64,000 bases of DNA from Eremophila alpestris peregrina (taxonomy: Eukaryota > Chordata > Aves > Passeriformes > Alaudidae): the NCBI GenBank assembly GCA_009792885.1, contig WMCF01000111.1, positions 691,481-755,480 on the forward strand, in the 5' to 3' direction. This document shows positions 37,196-49,028 of the stretch, piece after piece. The translations under genes and the position numbers were made by a program. How positions within the stretch are numbered: the first letter of the stretch is position 1; each line of letters opens with the position of its first letter. Under the pieces are notes generated by a model, which was not told where the DNA came from, ran no database searches, and saw only the letters and a list, made by a program, of their open reading frames with translations.

Positions 37196-38830
37196 AGTGA
37201 GGAAGCTCCATGTGGTGCCCTGAACTGGAGCATTTCAAGGGTGGGATGAAGCCACCACACCTTCAGATGTCTATCCCTAGAACTGCCCCACAGCCAGGCC
37301 GTCAGCTCACAGAAAGGGAAATGCCCACTCTGCAGTGGGCCTTGCATGGATCCTTGGATCTGCCAAGTTGTGCTGGACTGGGCTTGCTTCTATTCTCAAT
37401 CCAGCTAGTTTTCACAGAGGAATTTTCATCCAGCAAATTGATTTCTACTAAACATGGGTCAAGAATTCTGCAGCTGTCCCCTGTGCTCAGAACATTCAAA
37501 GTGCTGTCCTCTGTGTTCCGTCTAAACAGGACGAGATTTCTTAATATCAACTGAGGGAAAAGCCCTCCAAGGAGATTTACTTGCCCACCTTTGATACATC
37601 ACTGCCATTCCCAGAGTAAGATCCCTTGGAAAGAAATTGCGACCTCTAGCCTGAGGCAAATCTTCCTGTTAAGAGTGTTGCCAACATTAAATATTTTCTT
37701 GTAGTTTGGTCACGGAGGAAAGTCAAATTCAGCCCAAATTCAGGCAGGCTCAGGCTGTTCTACTTGCAAAACTCTAATATCTCACCACAAGGCTTTCCCC
37801 CACATTCATTCCAAGGCTTTTAATTTTGCCAAAATAGCACAGACTCTGCTCATATTTTCCCTCTTGGCTCCAATATAGCACCGGTTGTGTCCATGAGTAG
37901 GGGGGAGGACACACTGTCAATATTGCATTGCTACTACTGGGGATAAGCCAGACAATTAAAACAAATTGGTTTCCAGAATATTTGTTCATTTCTATGACTG
38001 AAAATTTCATATTTCTGGGGAAATTCTGATGTGTCTACATGAAGAAATTGCTGTTTGGTAATGTCAACCAAGAACTGGATTCCGGCACAAACAGTTTCAG
38101 GCTTGTATGTTTATTTTTAAAAGTCCAAACCTGGATATCTCTCAGGGAATCTCAGATGAACCCAATCAAAACCAGATCCCTGACAAATGCTTGAGCAGAC
38201 AAAATGTAGATATATATTTTGCAAGTTCAATCATTCCCTTCCTTCCATCTTTTTTTTCCCCTCTCTCCAGTGAGAATAAACCCATAAAGTCAAAATTAGG
38301 GGTGAATCGCCGTCTTTGCAAACTCTCTGGAAATCTCTAAAAGAATTAATCTCTCAGAAAATCTCTTCTCATTGGTTTACCTCACAGTTGTGGCTCTTGG
38401 GAGACCAAGATTCAGATATGATCCAGTTAGTAAAGATTGTTTTTCTTAACCTAAAGGACTTAAAGGTGAGAAATATCAAAAATCTTCTATTGAGGTATTA
38501 AGTTTCTAGTACTACTCCAGTTTCTTTTCTAAACAAGTGGCTTTGAAAACGGATTCTATCTCGTGTGGGGTTTTTGGGTTCACAGAAAGGTACTAATAGA
38601 TTTACACACTTCAGGCTGCCATCAGTGTTTCATTAAAGACTTTCAAGGAGCTTTTCTATGGTGTGAACATGATATCGATGACAAACCCCAACAGTAGGAT
38701 CCAGGAAAGAATCCTAAAACTGCAAAATACTTCCCCAAGAGGCAAGCAGTCATTTTCAGAGTACCTGGATGGTCAGAAAATGAACTTCGGCCAAGAGTGG
38801 TGAGGGAAAGCAACTCATCAACCTTAAGAT
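37196..38830. other. Unique DNA, no gene recognised
   Basis: No repeat family is recognised with confidence. The interval 38090-38530 has some LTR-like composition, but clear ends, TATA box and polyadenylation signal could not be matched up. A 114-codon plus-strand frame at 37210 has no recognisable domain. Confidence 0.45.
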
Positions 38831-39077
38831 GAAGGAGGGCAGGGATGGGTGGGATATTGGGTATAAATTCTTCCCTGTGAGGGTGGGGAGGCCCAGGCAC
38901 AGGGTGCCCAGAGAAGCTGTGGCTGCCCCTGGATCCCTGGAAGTGCCCAAGGCCAGGTTGGATGAGGCTTGGAGCACCCTGGGCTAGTGGAAGGTGTCCC
39001 TGCCCATGGCAGGGGAGAGGAACTGGGTGGTCTTCAAAGTCCCTTCCAACCCAAACCATTCCACAGTTCTGTGATTA
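38831..39077 (+). mobile_element. CR1 LINE 3' fragment
   Basis: The copy starts gaaggagggcagggatgggt, continues through gggatattgggtataaattc and gaagctgtggctgcccctgg, and ends ccacagttctgtgatta. It is among the better preserved copies. Confidence 0.93.
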
Positions 39078-40013
39078 GTTTTTCTTGGGAACCATGTGAA
39101 ATGCTGACTTTCCCATCAATGTTATCCCACAATTTTACTCCTAGCCAACCAAAGAACTCTTCCTAAATCCCCAGAATCTTCTGCCCCAAAATGCACTTTG
39201 CAGCCCTCAGCACGTGCTTGCACCATTTTTCTTCTCCTGGAAACACGGGCAAAATCCAAAATATTTAATCTCTGATTGTATTTTCTGACTCAAAGTCAGA
39301 GAAGTCTGCTATGAAGGGTATGGGGGCCTTGGCCACTGTGTGGGCACCTTGGTTCATTTGGGTTCTGGAAAAGACATTTGATTTGCAAGTGGGAGTGAAA
39401 CCAGCCTTGACATTCCCAAGTGGATGAATCATACACAACTACTGAGCATCTGCAATCTCATTTTTCGTCTCATTATTAGAAGCCCATTTATATTTAACAA
39501 GATGGAAGATTGGAATTCCAGTGAAATGACCTCAGGAAAGCACTATAAAGGAGTCTGGGAGACTCAGGCTGAAATGGCTGGGGCACCATTTCCTATTCAG
39601 TTCTACCTTCCTCTTTCTTTCATTTTTGGGAAACAGTCTTGTAAAGTGGTTTTCATTTACTCTGGAAGGCAATTGAATATGCTGGTCCTACAGCTTGACA
39701 AGGACTCTTTCGTGGAAAAAGAATTTATTTACTGATAAATTGACCAGCTAATCTGTTTTTTACTATGGAGTTTCTTCACAAGTGCTGCTGACCGTGTTGC
39801 AATCTGCCTTCTAAAAATGGTGCTTTTCCTGTGCTGGTGAGTCATTTGTAATAGTTACAAAGTCATCACTTGCAGCTACCAGCTGGGAAATTGTTATGAA
39901 CAACGTAAAACAAATATATATATATAAATCCAGCTGCTTCTTTGTAAATTCTTTTCTTTGTATCCTTACTCTCAGTCTCTGTATACTCCAAAGGACATGC
40001 ATATGTCCAAGTT
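39078..40013. other. Unique DNA, no gene recognised
   Basis: No gene or repeat is recognised. The 103-codon plus-strand frame at 39424 shows no domain or signal peptide. Confidence 0.5.
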
Positions 40014-40254
40014 TGCACCAGAGATACTTAGATTGGATGTTGGGAAAAATTTCTTTATGGAAAAGGTTGTCCAAGCCTGGCACAGCTGCCCAGGGCAGTG
40101 GTGGGATTCCCATCCTTGGAGGGATTTAAAAGCCAATGTGGATGTGCCACTTGGGGGCATGGGTCAGAGGTGGCCTTGGCAATGCTGGATTAAGGGTTGG
40201 ACTGGATGGTCTTAGAAAGTTTTTCCAATTTTAACAATTCTATGATTCTCTGAT
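40014..40254 (+). mobile_element. CR1 LINE 3' fragment
   Basis: This is the CR1 type of the 14402 and 30783 copies, recognised by gattggatgttgggaaaaat, ctgcccagggcagtggtggg and gatgtgccacttgggggcat, ending with attctatgattctctgatt. Confidence 0.92.
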
Positions 40255-40558
40255 TATGGAGTTCTACCATGGTGTGTGAACAGGAGGAGAAGTTAAGCAT
40301 CAATCTTACTAATTTGCATTATTGTTTGTGCAGTTGAGACCATTCACCAGATTCTGGTTGTTGCCTCATTTGGTGAGTTTGTACTTCCCACCTGCCACCC
40401 CTCTTGTCTCTCACAGCCCATTTCTAATCTCAGGTTGTCACTTCCCTGTGTCACATCTTGCCCTGCAGTGGAGGAAGGAAGTGATTCATCCGGATTGCTG
40501 GACACCCAAGATCTTGGAAAAGTGACTGTCCTCTATTATATTTTAAAAGAAGTACAAA

Positions 40559-40832
40559 ATCATGGAATCACAGAATGGACTGGGTTGGAAGGGAACTGAA
40601 AAACCATCCGATCCATGCCCCTGCCATGGGTAGGGACAGCTTCCACTATTTCAGCTTGCTCCAAGCCCTGTCCAACCTGGCCTTGAACACTTCCAGGGAT
40701 CCAGGGGCAGCCACAGCTCCTTCCCTGTGCCGGGGCCTCCCCATCCTCCCAGGGAACAATTCCTTCCCAATATCCCGTCCAGCCCTGCCCTCTGGCAGTG
40801 TGAATGCACTCCCCCTTGTCCTGTCACTCTGT
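40559..40832 (-). mobile_element. CR1 LINE 3' fragment
   Basis: Minus-strand copy starting tcatggaatcacagaatgga, through tgccatgggtagggacag and gatccaggggcagccacag, to tgccctctggcagtgtga. It lies 305 bp from the oppositely oriented 40014 copy, so the two CR1 3' ends face each other. Confidence 0.93.
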
Positions 40833-42316
40833 AAATAATCTTTCTCCATCTTTCTCCTTGTTCTGGCACTTCCATCCCTTATTCTGCATATTCAGATCAA
40901 TATTCTGGTTAAACATATAATTTTGCTGGAAAAAATAAAATTGGTAGGTACTCATGAGCATCCCTCCTGCTTTTTCTAGTGGTGCTGTATATGGCTTCTG
41001 TGGGCTCTATGTCATAACGAAACCTTTGTCTCTTTGTCTCTTTCCTACTGGGAATATAAATTCTTGGAAGCAGGATGCCTATTCCATGTCTCTGTGCAGT
41101 GGGATGGGGGAACCCAAGAAGGGTTGTAAGGCTGATGTATCCAGCACAATGCCCAGGTTAGTGTGTCTCAGGAAACAAGTGGCAGAAATGAACCTTTTTA
41201 CTATTATTTCCTCGTTCAAGGAAACTTGCAGGCTTCTCTTTGCTGCCATGAGCTGGCAATGAGAGCTGCTGAGCTGTCCCAAGGGAGAAGTGTCTAAGGG
41301 CCAGTGTGTTCTGTGAGATTGACAAAGCAGAGTTAAACTCAGCACTGCCCATTAGGCCTCCACTTGTCTGATAGATTCCACCAATCTGAGTTCAGTGCCT
41401 GAGCTGCTGCTGCTGCTGGCACTGCTGGGGGAGAAGGTGGCAGGTGTCAAACTGCTACAAAGGGCTTGTACTAAAAAGTCAGTAAAATTTCCTACACTGG
41501 CATCTTTCAAGATTTTGTTGCAGAGGCAGCACTTCAAATCCCAAAGCTGGTGCAAAGTTTGCTTTGTTTTTAGCTCCTGTGGCTGAGAAAAAGGATGAAA
41601 ACTCGTGCTAATGCCTCCTACCTGCTGGGTCTGTACCTTAGCCTGTGAGATGCACACTGCTGTGAAATGGGGATCTCTTGGCCTTCCCCCCTTCCTGCTA
41701 GAGCTGATTAAATATTGGTTGGCAAAGGGACTTCTGTTGGAGGCTCCTGCTGCCTGGGAGGAACATCTGAAGCTCAGTTGCAGAGCAAATCTAGGCCTTG
41801 ATTTAGCTTAGTAAATACTTAATGTTATAAGGGAAATATCAGAGAGCTGGGAGCACGTTCCTGCTTGGAGCCAAACTGAGGTCTCTGGGATGAAGATAAA
41901 TTTTATTGCCTAATTCAGTTGAAGGGGAAAATGCACAGCTCCCTCTGACTGCTGAGCTGTGAGGCTGGACAGGACCCTGCAGGGGGATGGAGGCAGCACA
42001 GAGCTTCATGTGAGGCAGTCCCAGATCCATGCAAGGTTAATTGGATGGGATATGTGGCACTCCTGGACCAAAATAAATTCCTTTGCAAATCCCTGAAGGC
42101 TAACACGTGGAATCATGTGCTTGAAGTTGTCCATCACTGCTCCAGTTGTTTGGGCATGCCTGGAGAGGCTGGATGGTCACTGTGACACAGCCCTTTCTCA
42201 TATTAAAATATATACAGGAATTGCCTTTATGTATTTTATCTGAGCAAAAAAGATGTTTAACGGCACCACAGCTCACATCTCCCCCTGGTAAATTGGGAGC
42301 TGGAGCTTCATCATCA
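40833..42316. other. Unique DNA, no gene recognised
   Basis: No gene is established. A minus-strand frame at 41352-41657 (101 codons) contains a CLCNKILKDA segment and a serine run, but lacks further cysteine or histidine pairs and conserved structure. Confidence 0.5.
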
Positions 42317-42849
42317 TGTGGAGTGTGGGAGATCAAGGCACAGAAAGCTCCCAAAAACCTTGTGCCTGCAGGCCCAGACGTAGAAATGAATCCAGGGTTT
42401 GACCTGAGACTTTTGGAAGAGGCTTCCAGATGTAGAGACCAGAAGCCAGACTGTAGATTTGTAGTTTAGGCAGAAATATGACAAGTAGTGGAAAGTTTTA
42501 AAGGTTAGATATAGAAGTAGTTATAAAAGAAGTAATAAGTTTAAGGCGTAGTACTGTGGATTTATGTGGAGTGATATGATTGGTTAAGAAGATCTGCACT
42601 GTGACAAAACGTATAAAACAAAATAATTAGCGATTGGTGTGGAAACAGTGACAAACTTTGTGGCAGCAGTTCATTGGCTAATAAATCTTTAAAAAGCTTT
42701 GTCACTAGAGATCCTGTGACCACTGACCACGGACTGCTGACCTCTGATTTATGCTGTGAGGGTGTTCTCACCCTTCCTGAGGCTGTAGAAGACAGGAGCA
42801 ATAAATCATGATTTAAAACATCTCTCAGTTGTCCCGTCTCTCTCACACA
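42317..42849 (+). mobile_element. Probable endogenous retroviral LTR
   Basis: The element appears to begin TGTGGAGTGTGGGAGA and end GTCTCTCTCACACA, giving TGTG/CACA-type inverted ends. It contains TATA-like boxes (gttataaaag near 42520, gtataaaaca near 42611) and a polyadenylation signal (caataaatca) near 42801, about 50 bp before the end. The flanks atca and atcc agree at three of four bases, so target duplication is suggestive only; the start could also be 42324. No coding sequence adjoins it. Confidence 0.66.
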
Positions 42850-44726
42850 ATCCCAAGAATGAGGAAAGTGCACAACTACAAAACAGGGAAGCAGAGCTTC
42901 CAGCAATTATCCCTCAAAACCTTACAGGCTTCAAATGGCCTGCTAGAACTCCTTCACCAGCAAAAGGCAGGACAAGTAATGAATTAGAAAATAACGAATT
43001 GTTCTCTTGGTGCGTTTTGCAAGCCCCATGGTTTTGTCACCTGCTGAGCAAATATTTGTTTTGTGCATTTGCTGTCTTGTTTTGTTGTCCAGTGATAAAG
43101 TGTGGAGAATTCTCAGAAAGATCCCCTTGCTGTGGCTAAAATAAAAAAGCAGCAGAACAATTCAAAACATGCAAATCAGGTTGAGGCTTCTTGGTTTTCA
43201 GCTAAGCAAAGTGTTCCTCTTGACTCACAGTAATCTTGTAAGATATAATTATTTTTTTAATTCAACATTTCTCTCAAAATTTCAGTGACTTGCCTTCAAA
43301 TGATGAAAATTATTTTGTTCTGTGTGTTTGTTTTTATTTTTGGTGTAAGTGGGTGTATCTTCTATCCATTCTTTTCATGGTGATGATATTAGGCAATATT
43401 TGCCACATAATTAAAATTTTACACATTTATCGTAAATTTCTTTTTAATTGGAACTCATCTGAAGTCAGACATTTCTCTTGTTCTTTATTCACTGCATAAA
43501 TGGCTGTTCAAACCCATAGACATTCTGGAATTTATTTTGATCTTTGGTTTTAGAAAAGCAGCAGCCATGAATTCTTTGATGTTTATCGAATTCCTTGCCT
43601 AATTGCAAACCTCATTTCTCAGTTTCTTCTCTAATTTGAGCATTAGAAATGAACGTCAGCCGCTTTTCACAGGAGAAATACAAAGAACAAATTACATTTT
43701 AGCAGCAGAGTGTAGCAGCAGCTTGTGATATTAATTTGTATTGTGCACAACAGGCAGGGAACATTTGGGTGAGCAATTGAAAAGAAAACGCTCTCTGCAA
43801 GATATGCCACAAAACATGATGTCAGATTTCCTGAGGAGCCTGGGAGAAATATCACACCAACATGAAAGAGCCAGATTTCCAAATGCCTTGGCCCATGGGA
43901 GCAAACACTCAAAACTGCAAGTAAAGTGTCTGCAATCTGGTTTCTACAAGGCTGAGAATGAAATTGCCATTATTTGTGCCCCACGATGCCTGTGGGATGA
44001 AATGTGCTGCTTGTGTAACTGCCCTGGCTCTCCTGCTGCTCTAACAATGCATCCCCGTGTCAAATTGCTGGCATTTATGGATTTATTGCCAGCCCTGGGG
44101 AAATACACCACCACTTAATAAGCAGGAAAGTGAAAGAATGTCCAAAGTAACGGGCTAATGATTAGGTCCTGAGGAGTTACAGCAATAATTTCCCTCATGA
44201 TTGGGAGAAGCAAAAAAAGAGCAGCAGAGTGGTGCAGTGCTCGTTTTATGTTATACATGCATTTATATATGACAACATTCTGTCTAAAGTGATCTCAGAA
44301 TCATGAAAAAAAGAAAAGCTATTTATGTTCAAAACCCTACTCAAGAAAACCCAAACAACAAACAAAAACCCCCCGAACAAATAAACCAAAAAAACAAGCT
44401 AAAAACTTCTAGGAGACAGAAACAGAAAATCAAATTCAAAGAGGTCTTTTAACAGAAATAAAAAAAAAAAAAAAAGCATAGAGATCTTAAATGATAATTT
44501 AGTTTATCTCTTATCCTCAGGCATCTGCTAGCTGGAAATTATTCTTAGTAGTTTGTCTTTGTGCATATTGAAAAAAGTTTTTTGGCTTTGTAGTTTCCTG
44601 TGGTGTGTCTGAAGAACCTGGGCACAGCCTCACCTGCTGTTGTTTTCTCCAGGCTCATTCCCTGCAGTTTCTTCATTTTTTTTTCCCCTTTGGTGTTATT
44701 TTGGTTGCAGGTGGGGTGTTCAAATC
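42850..44726. other. Unique DNA, no gene recognised
   Basis: No gene or repeat family is recognised. The plus-strand frame at 43741-44118 (125 codons) has no domain I know and is within what chance would give. A (CAAA)n-like patch and an A run lie near 44345-44475. Confidence 0.5.
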
Positions 44727-44893
44727 GTGGAATCTCAGAATGGACTGGGTTGGAGGGGACATTAAAGCCCATCCAGTTCCAATCCTGTCCATGGGCAGGG
44801 ACACCTCCCACTATCCCAGGTTGCTCCAAGTCCCATCCAACCTGGCCTTGGACACTTCCAGGGTTGGGGAAGCTGCAGCTTCTCTGGACAACA
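44727..44893 (-). mobile_element. CR1 LINE 3' fragment
   Basis: Minus-strand copy from gtggaatctcagaatggact through catgggcagggacacctccc to cacttccagggttgggg, where it is cut by a small deletion before the gcagcttctctgga block. Confidence 0.9.
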
Positions 44894-45948
44894 AAATCCA
44901 TGTAAATTAGAATATCATTATTAGTATAGTATTTTATATATATAATATTAGTATTTTGCAGCCCAGGATAAGATTTTTTCCTTCTCCAGAAATGTGGTCT
45001 TTTGTTTGTTTTACTTTGAGTTTTCTTTAATAGTCTTCACTTTGCAGTTCAATAACTCTCTTTTCAGTGGATTTGCTGTTGATCTGGTTTTCCTTTTTCT
45101 GCATTTATGAAGCAGATCACCACTGTCTAAATATAGAAAGCTGCACTTGTTTGTAATTAATAGCACCATGGTTCCCATCTTTTATTAAAACACTTGGAAT
45201 TCTACTTATCCTCTCCAGTACTACAAAATTTTTAGTTTGTCTGTAACCGTAAAATCACAATATTTTATTAAACAGGGTTAGAGTACAAATAACAGCACCA
45301 AACCCAGGAGAGTTTCAGTGCCACATGGCTCTGTCTGAACCTGAGGACAGTTTTTCAGCTCTTTTTGAACTCTCTATGGAGCACTCACACCTTTTGGACA
45401 CTCTGCTAATGCTTTCACATCCCACCACGAGGATGTTCTGTACAATAACACAAAAAGTGTTACCATAAAAGTAAAAAAAAAGTGTTCAGAAAAGTAAAGA
45501 TTTGACATCAACAGCTTTTCCCCTTGAAATTATTATTGCATCTTGAAAGGAAAATAGACTGGCCTGGAATATTTTTTGTTACTGAATCGGTTCATGTTAT
45601 CTCCCAAACTTCTGATTTCCTGAGGGTCTGTGTTTATCCTGGGGATGATGATAATTCCTCAGTGCTGAACTTAGAAAGCTTTAAGAAAATAATATGTTTT
45701 TGAGTTTGGGTGGGTTTTTTTTTTTTGTAGGTTTTGTTTTTTGTTTTTGTTTTGGTTTTTTTTTTGCTTGTGTTTTGTTTGTTTGTGGGGGGTTTGGGGG
45801 GTTTTTGGTTTGGGTCTTTTGTTTGGACGTTTTATTCATTCAGGTTTTCATTTCTATAGAAATATCATGGCCTGTTTGGGAGTTACCAAAACCATAAAGG
45901 TAATTAAACAATATAAAGTTATATGGGAGCTTTTAATACCTCCCACCA
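44894..45948. other. Unique DNA ending in G/T-rich simple repeat
   Basis: No gene is recognised. The last part contains the G/T-rich repeat at 45715-45830. Confidence 0.5.
45715..45830 (+). repeat. G/T-rich simple repeat
   Basis: The stretch is made of T runs, (GTTTT)n and short G runs such as tggggggtttggggggtttt. The G runs could form a G-quadruplex on the plus strand. Confidence 0.85.
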
Positions 45949-45952
45949 CACC

Positions 45953-46397
45953 TGATGCCTTGAGCTTTAGCTTTCATATTTTCCAGATGCTGAACTGTAT
46001 TGGTATGTAACTCTGAATTTCATATAAAGTGTTAGCAAGTTCCCTTCATAGTTCAGTCAGACGAAACAATCCTTTTCCAGCCTGAAAAACAAGGACACCA
46101 TTGGCTTTTTGGGCAGCTTCAGGCCCAAAGAGTGCAAACAACAGTAAATGGAGGAGAGCAAACTGTGAGGATGGGATTTCATAACCTGAAGCTGTAATTG
46201 GACAATTAAACCCCAATATGTAAATGGACCAGAACTTATAAAAGTGTAAATACTCATGGCCCGTTGTCCATCTTGGGTGTTGGCTGGGCTCTTGTACTGA
46301 CCAAGGTGCATCCTTTGAACAATAAATTTTAATAAATAACTACTTTATTCCTTTAGCACTGTCTGGCCTCTGTTCCAGGGAGCTTCTCAAGGCATCA
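45953..46397 (+). mobile_element. LTR of the TGATGCCTT-end family, copy 2, CACC duplications
   Basis: This 445-bp element starts TGATGCCTTGAG and ends CTCAAGGCATCA, a perfect 12-bp inverted repeat. The four bases before (45949-45952) and after (46398-46401) are both CACC, a 4-bp target duplication that fits class I endogenous retroviruses. It has a TATA box near 46234 (cttataaaag) and a polyadenylation signal near 46320. It is the partner of the 30032 copy. With matching flanks and no interior sequence it is a solo LTR. It carries no gene; the 84-codon minus-strand frame is LTR sequence. Confidence 0.88.
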
Positions 46398-46732
46398 CAC
46401 CCACCTGTGTTTTATACCTGCCTTTGTTACCTCTTGCCTTTTCTAGCTTGGCCTTTTTGCCCTGTACAAGTTTTATCAGTGTATCTGACCAAGGATAATT
46501 ATTTTAGTGAAGGCTGAAGCAAAAAAGACACTAAACATCACGACCTCTTGGCACTGACTGTTGACAGCTCCCACTTTGTGCTGAAGCATGATGGAAACTT
46601 TCCTTGTTTTTCACTTGCTCCTAATGAATCTTAGAGCTGCCAAGAGCAGATTTTTGTAGCTCTGGTTTGTTTTCCCTTATATTTTGTATCAGCTTTTCTG
46701 ATTTTCCTGTTCTGAGTCAGTTGTCCAGTTGG
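46398..46732. other. 335-bp spacer between two LTRs
   Basis: No feature is recognised in the spacer separating the two LTR insertions. Confidence 0.55.
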
Positions 46733-47177
46733 AGAAATGTCATGGGTTTGCCCTGGCAGGCCATGCCAGTGCACCCATGAATGTATATTTCTTAACAACT
46801 ATTGTGGGATGTAGTCAAGAACAGAGCAAGCAGGCCCAGAACTTAAAGACAGAACAAAATTTATTAGACACAGATTAACAGAAATGAAAACCCTCTAGAA
46901 CATTTCCCCTTCTCTTCTCCCCGGTTGTCAAACCCTCCACACTCAAACCTTATACACTTAGCACATTTCCTTCTATTTTACATGCTTTATACCACTCAAG
47001 AAACTAATCTTCAATTCAGCAGAGACAGAAGTCTTTCCTGCAACCATAGACCTCCCCACCTCCATTTCGGGTGCTCTCACCACCCTCCAATGGAACCCCA
47101 AATCTGCACATAGGGCATTTTTTTAAGGATAGTTAGCCAAATACCAAAACTGTGACCACTCCGGCCACCCCCATTTT

Positions 47178-47675
47178 NNNNNNNNNNNNNNNNNNNNNNN
47201 NNNNNNNNNNNNNNNNNNNNNNNNNNNNNNNNNNNNNNNNNNNNNNNNNNNNNNNNNNNNNNNNNNNNNNNNNNNNNNNNNNNNNNNNNNNNNNNNNNNN
47301 NNNNNNNNNNNNNNNNNNNNNNNNNNNNNNNNNNNNNNNNNNNNNNNNNNNNNNNNNNNNNNNNNNNNNNNNNNNNNNNNNNNNNNNNNNNNNNNNNNNN
47401 NNNNNNNNNNNNNNNNNNNNNNNNNNNNNNNNNNNNNNNNNNNNNNNNNNNNNNNNNNNNNNNNNNNNNNNNNNNNNNNNNNNNNNNNNNNNNNNNNNNN
47501 NNNNNNNNNNNNNNNNNNNNNNNNNNNNNNNNNNNNNNNNNNNNNNNNNNNNNNNNNNNNNNNNNNNNNNNNNNNNNNNNNNNNNNNNNNNNNNNNNNNN
47601 NNNNNNNNNNNNNNNNNNNNNNNNNNNNNNNNNNNNNNNNNNNNNNNNNNNNNNNNNNNNNNNNNNNNNNNNNNN
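47178..47675. other. Assembly gap of 498 N inside the ERVL element
   Basis: The gap is bounded on its right by 19 consecutive G. The true length and content of the missing sequence are unknown. Confidence 0.98.
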
Positions 47676-47694
47676 GGGGGGGGGGGGGGGGGGG
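47676..47694 (+). repeat. Poly(G) run of 19 at the gap edge
   Basis: A pure G run directly abuts the gap. Such runs stall polymerases and often end contigs, so it may be the cause of the gap, or be a scaffold-end artefact. Confidence 0.9.
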
Positions 47695-47710
47695 CTCCTC
47701 CACCCTTCGA

Positions 47711-47760
47711 TATTTGATTTCCCCCCAGCCCTCCTGTATTTGATTTCCCCCCAGCCCTCC
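47711..47760 (+). repeat. 26-bp tandem duplication in the ERVL LTR
   Basis: Units at 47711-47736 and 47737-47760 share tatttgatttccccccagcc and the following ctcc. On the element's own strand this lies in U3, where repeated units commonly act as enhancers. Confidence 0.92.
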
Positions 47761-48056
47761 CCGCCCCCTGCCCGAGGGCCGGGGGCAGGGAGCACGGCAC
47801 AGCACCTCGCTCACCTACGTCCCGAGACAAAAAGAGACCTCCCCGGAAAATCCTGTGACTTTTAACCCCTCGTATTCTCAGAGGCGTATCTAAGCTCTGA
47901 CTACTTCCTGGGGACTCCAAATTTTTTTCATTTCCCCCTCAAACCACGACAAGAAACCAAACACTTTATTCTACCAGCACATATTAATTAATTTTTAGCC
48001 TCAATGCAATCAACTAAGGTGTATGTTAAAGTCGTTTTGGAAGAGAAACATTTAAT

Positions 48057-48330
48057 AGAATCATAAAATATCCCAAGTTGGAAGGGACCCACAGAGATCA
48101 TTGAGTCCTGGCCCTGCACAGACACTCCAACAATCCCACCCTGTGCCTGGGAGCAGTGTCCAAACTCTCCTGGAGCTCTGGCAGCCTCAGGGCTGTGCCC
48201 ATTCCCTGGGGAGCCTGGGCAGGGCCCAGCACCCTCTGGGGGAAGAACCTTCCCCTGATATCCCACATAAATCCCCCTGACACAGCTCCAATTGTTCCCT
48301 CAGGTCCTGGCACTGTCACAGGGAGAAGGA
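48057..48330 (-). mobile_element. CR1 LINE 3' fragment
   Basis: Minus-strand copy of a distinct CR1 type, with gaatcataaaatatcccaag, gagatcattgagtcctggcc and ctgatatcccacataaatcc. Minus-strand frames of 92-143 codons over it are repeat. Confidence 0.9.
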
Positions 48331-48969
48331 TTACAGAAGAGATTTTGCTGCTTTTTGGACCAATGCTCTGACCTGGGGGCCTCTGGCTCCTGAACTTCCT
48401 CCATTTAGGGAGAGAGCCTGTTTTTGTGGGTGATTTTGGGTGGCTGAATTTCTGCTCATGTTTGTAACGTTCTGTGCCTAAAGCATTCCATAAACAGTTT
48501 TCTAACTGAATAAATACGAAACGCATCAATATGCAAATTCATCTCACCCTCTTCTAATCCCAAATTGCAATATGGTGCTTTCAAGTTCTGCGTTGAGATT
48601 TCTTCCCCTCCTGCTCTTCTCCTTCACGATCTTTTCTTTAATTAGACTATTAAAAAAAAAATAAAAACCAGAAAAGAAATTAAAAATAAATGACGTGTGA
48701 AAATGTTGTTTTGTCACGGATGGTGGAGGCTCCTCCAACGAATGTGAGTATCAACATTAATCCCATTCTCTTCCTTCTGCTAAACAAGACCTATCCTGAT
48801 GGAAAGCCAGTCACGTTGGGGTAAATATTTACAGTGCACATACAGGCTCGTACACTGGGACAAAGTAGTTTTTTTTTTCCTCCTTCGTCATCTTAAATAT
48901 TAATTATCGGTTATTGCATGGGTCATGGCATTCCTTGGGTTTCAATCCTATCTGCATAAAGTCATAAAG

Positions 48970-49028
48970 TCATAGAATCATGGAAAGTTTGGGCTGAAAG
49001 GAACATCAAAGATCACCTTTTTCCAACC
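48970..49028 (-). mobile_element. CR1 LINE 3' tip
   Basis: About 60 bp of CR1 terminus (catagaatcatggaaagttt … ttttccaaccc) in minus orientation. Confidence 0.8.

Larger units (their letters stand above)
46738..47951 (-). mobile_element. ERVL-type LTR element with AGAAA duplications, gapped
   Basis: On the minus strand it starts TGTCGTGGTTTG at 47951 and ends CAAACCCATGACA at 46738, the inverted ends expected of avian ERVL LTRs. The five bases on each side (46733-46737 and 47952-47956) are both AGAAA. The span is about 1.2 kb, of which 498 bases are unknown, so it could be one long solo LTR or a short element with some interior. The minus-strand 5' part is GC- and CpG-rich and holds a 26-bp tandem duplication; a polyadenylation signal (ctaataaatt) lies near 46860. 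The frames of 220-265 codons here are N runs, not proteins. Confidence 0.93.

Noticed and set aside
38090..38530. Possible additional LTR
   Set aside because: LTR-like composition, but no matching TG/CA ends, TATA box, polyadenylation signal or target duplication could be aligned.
41352..41657. Minus-strand 101-codon frame with CLCNKILKDA, resembling half a RING finger, and a serine run
   Set aside because: The remaining metal-binding pairs are absent and the serine run is a (CTG)n-like patch; likely chance.
43741..44118. Plus-strand frame of 125 codons
   Set aside because: No domain, no splice context, and a length expected by chance several times in a window of this size and base composition.
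47077..47920. Open frames of 220-265 codons on both strands
   Set aside because: They consist mainly of the 498 N bases of the assembly gap.
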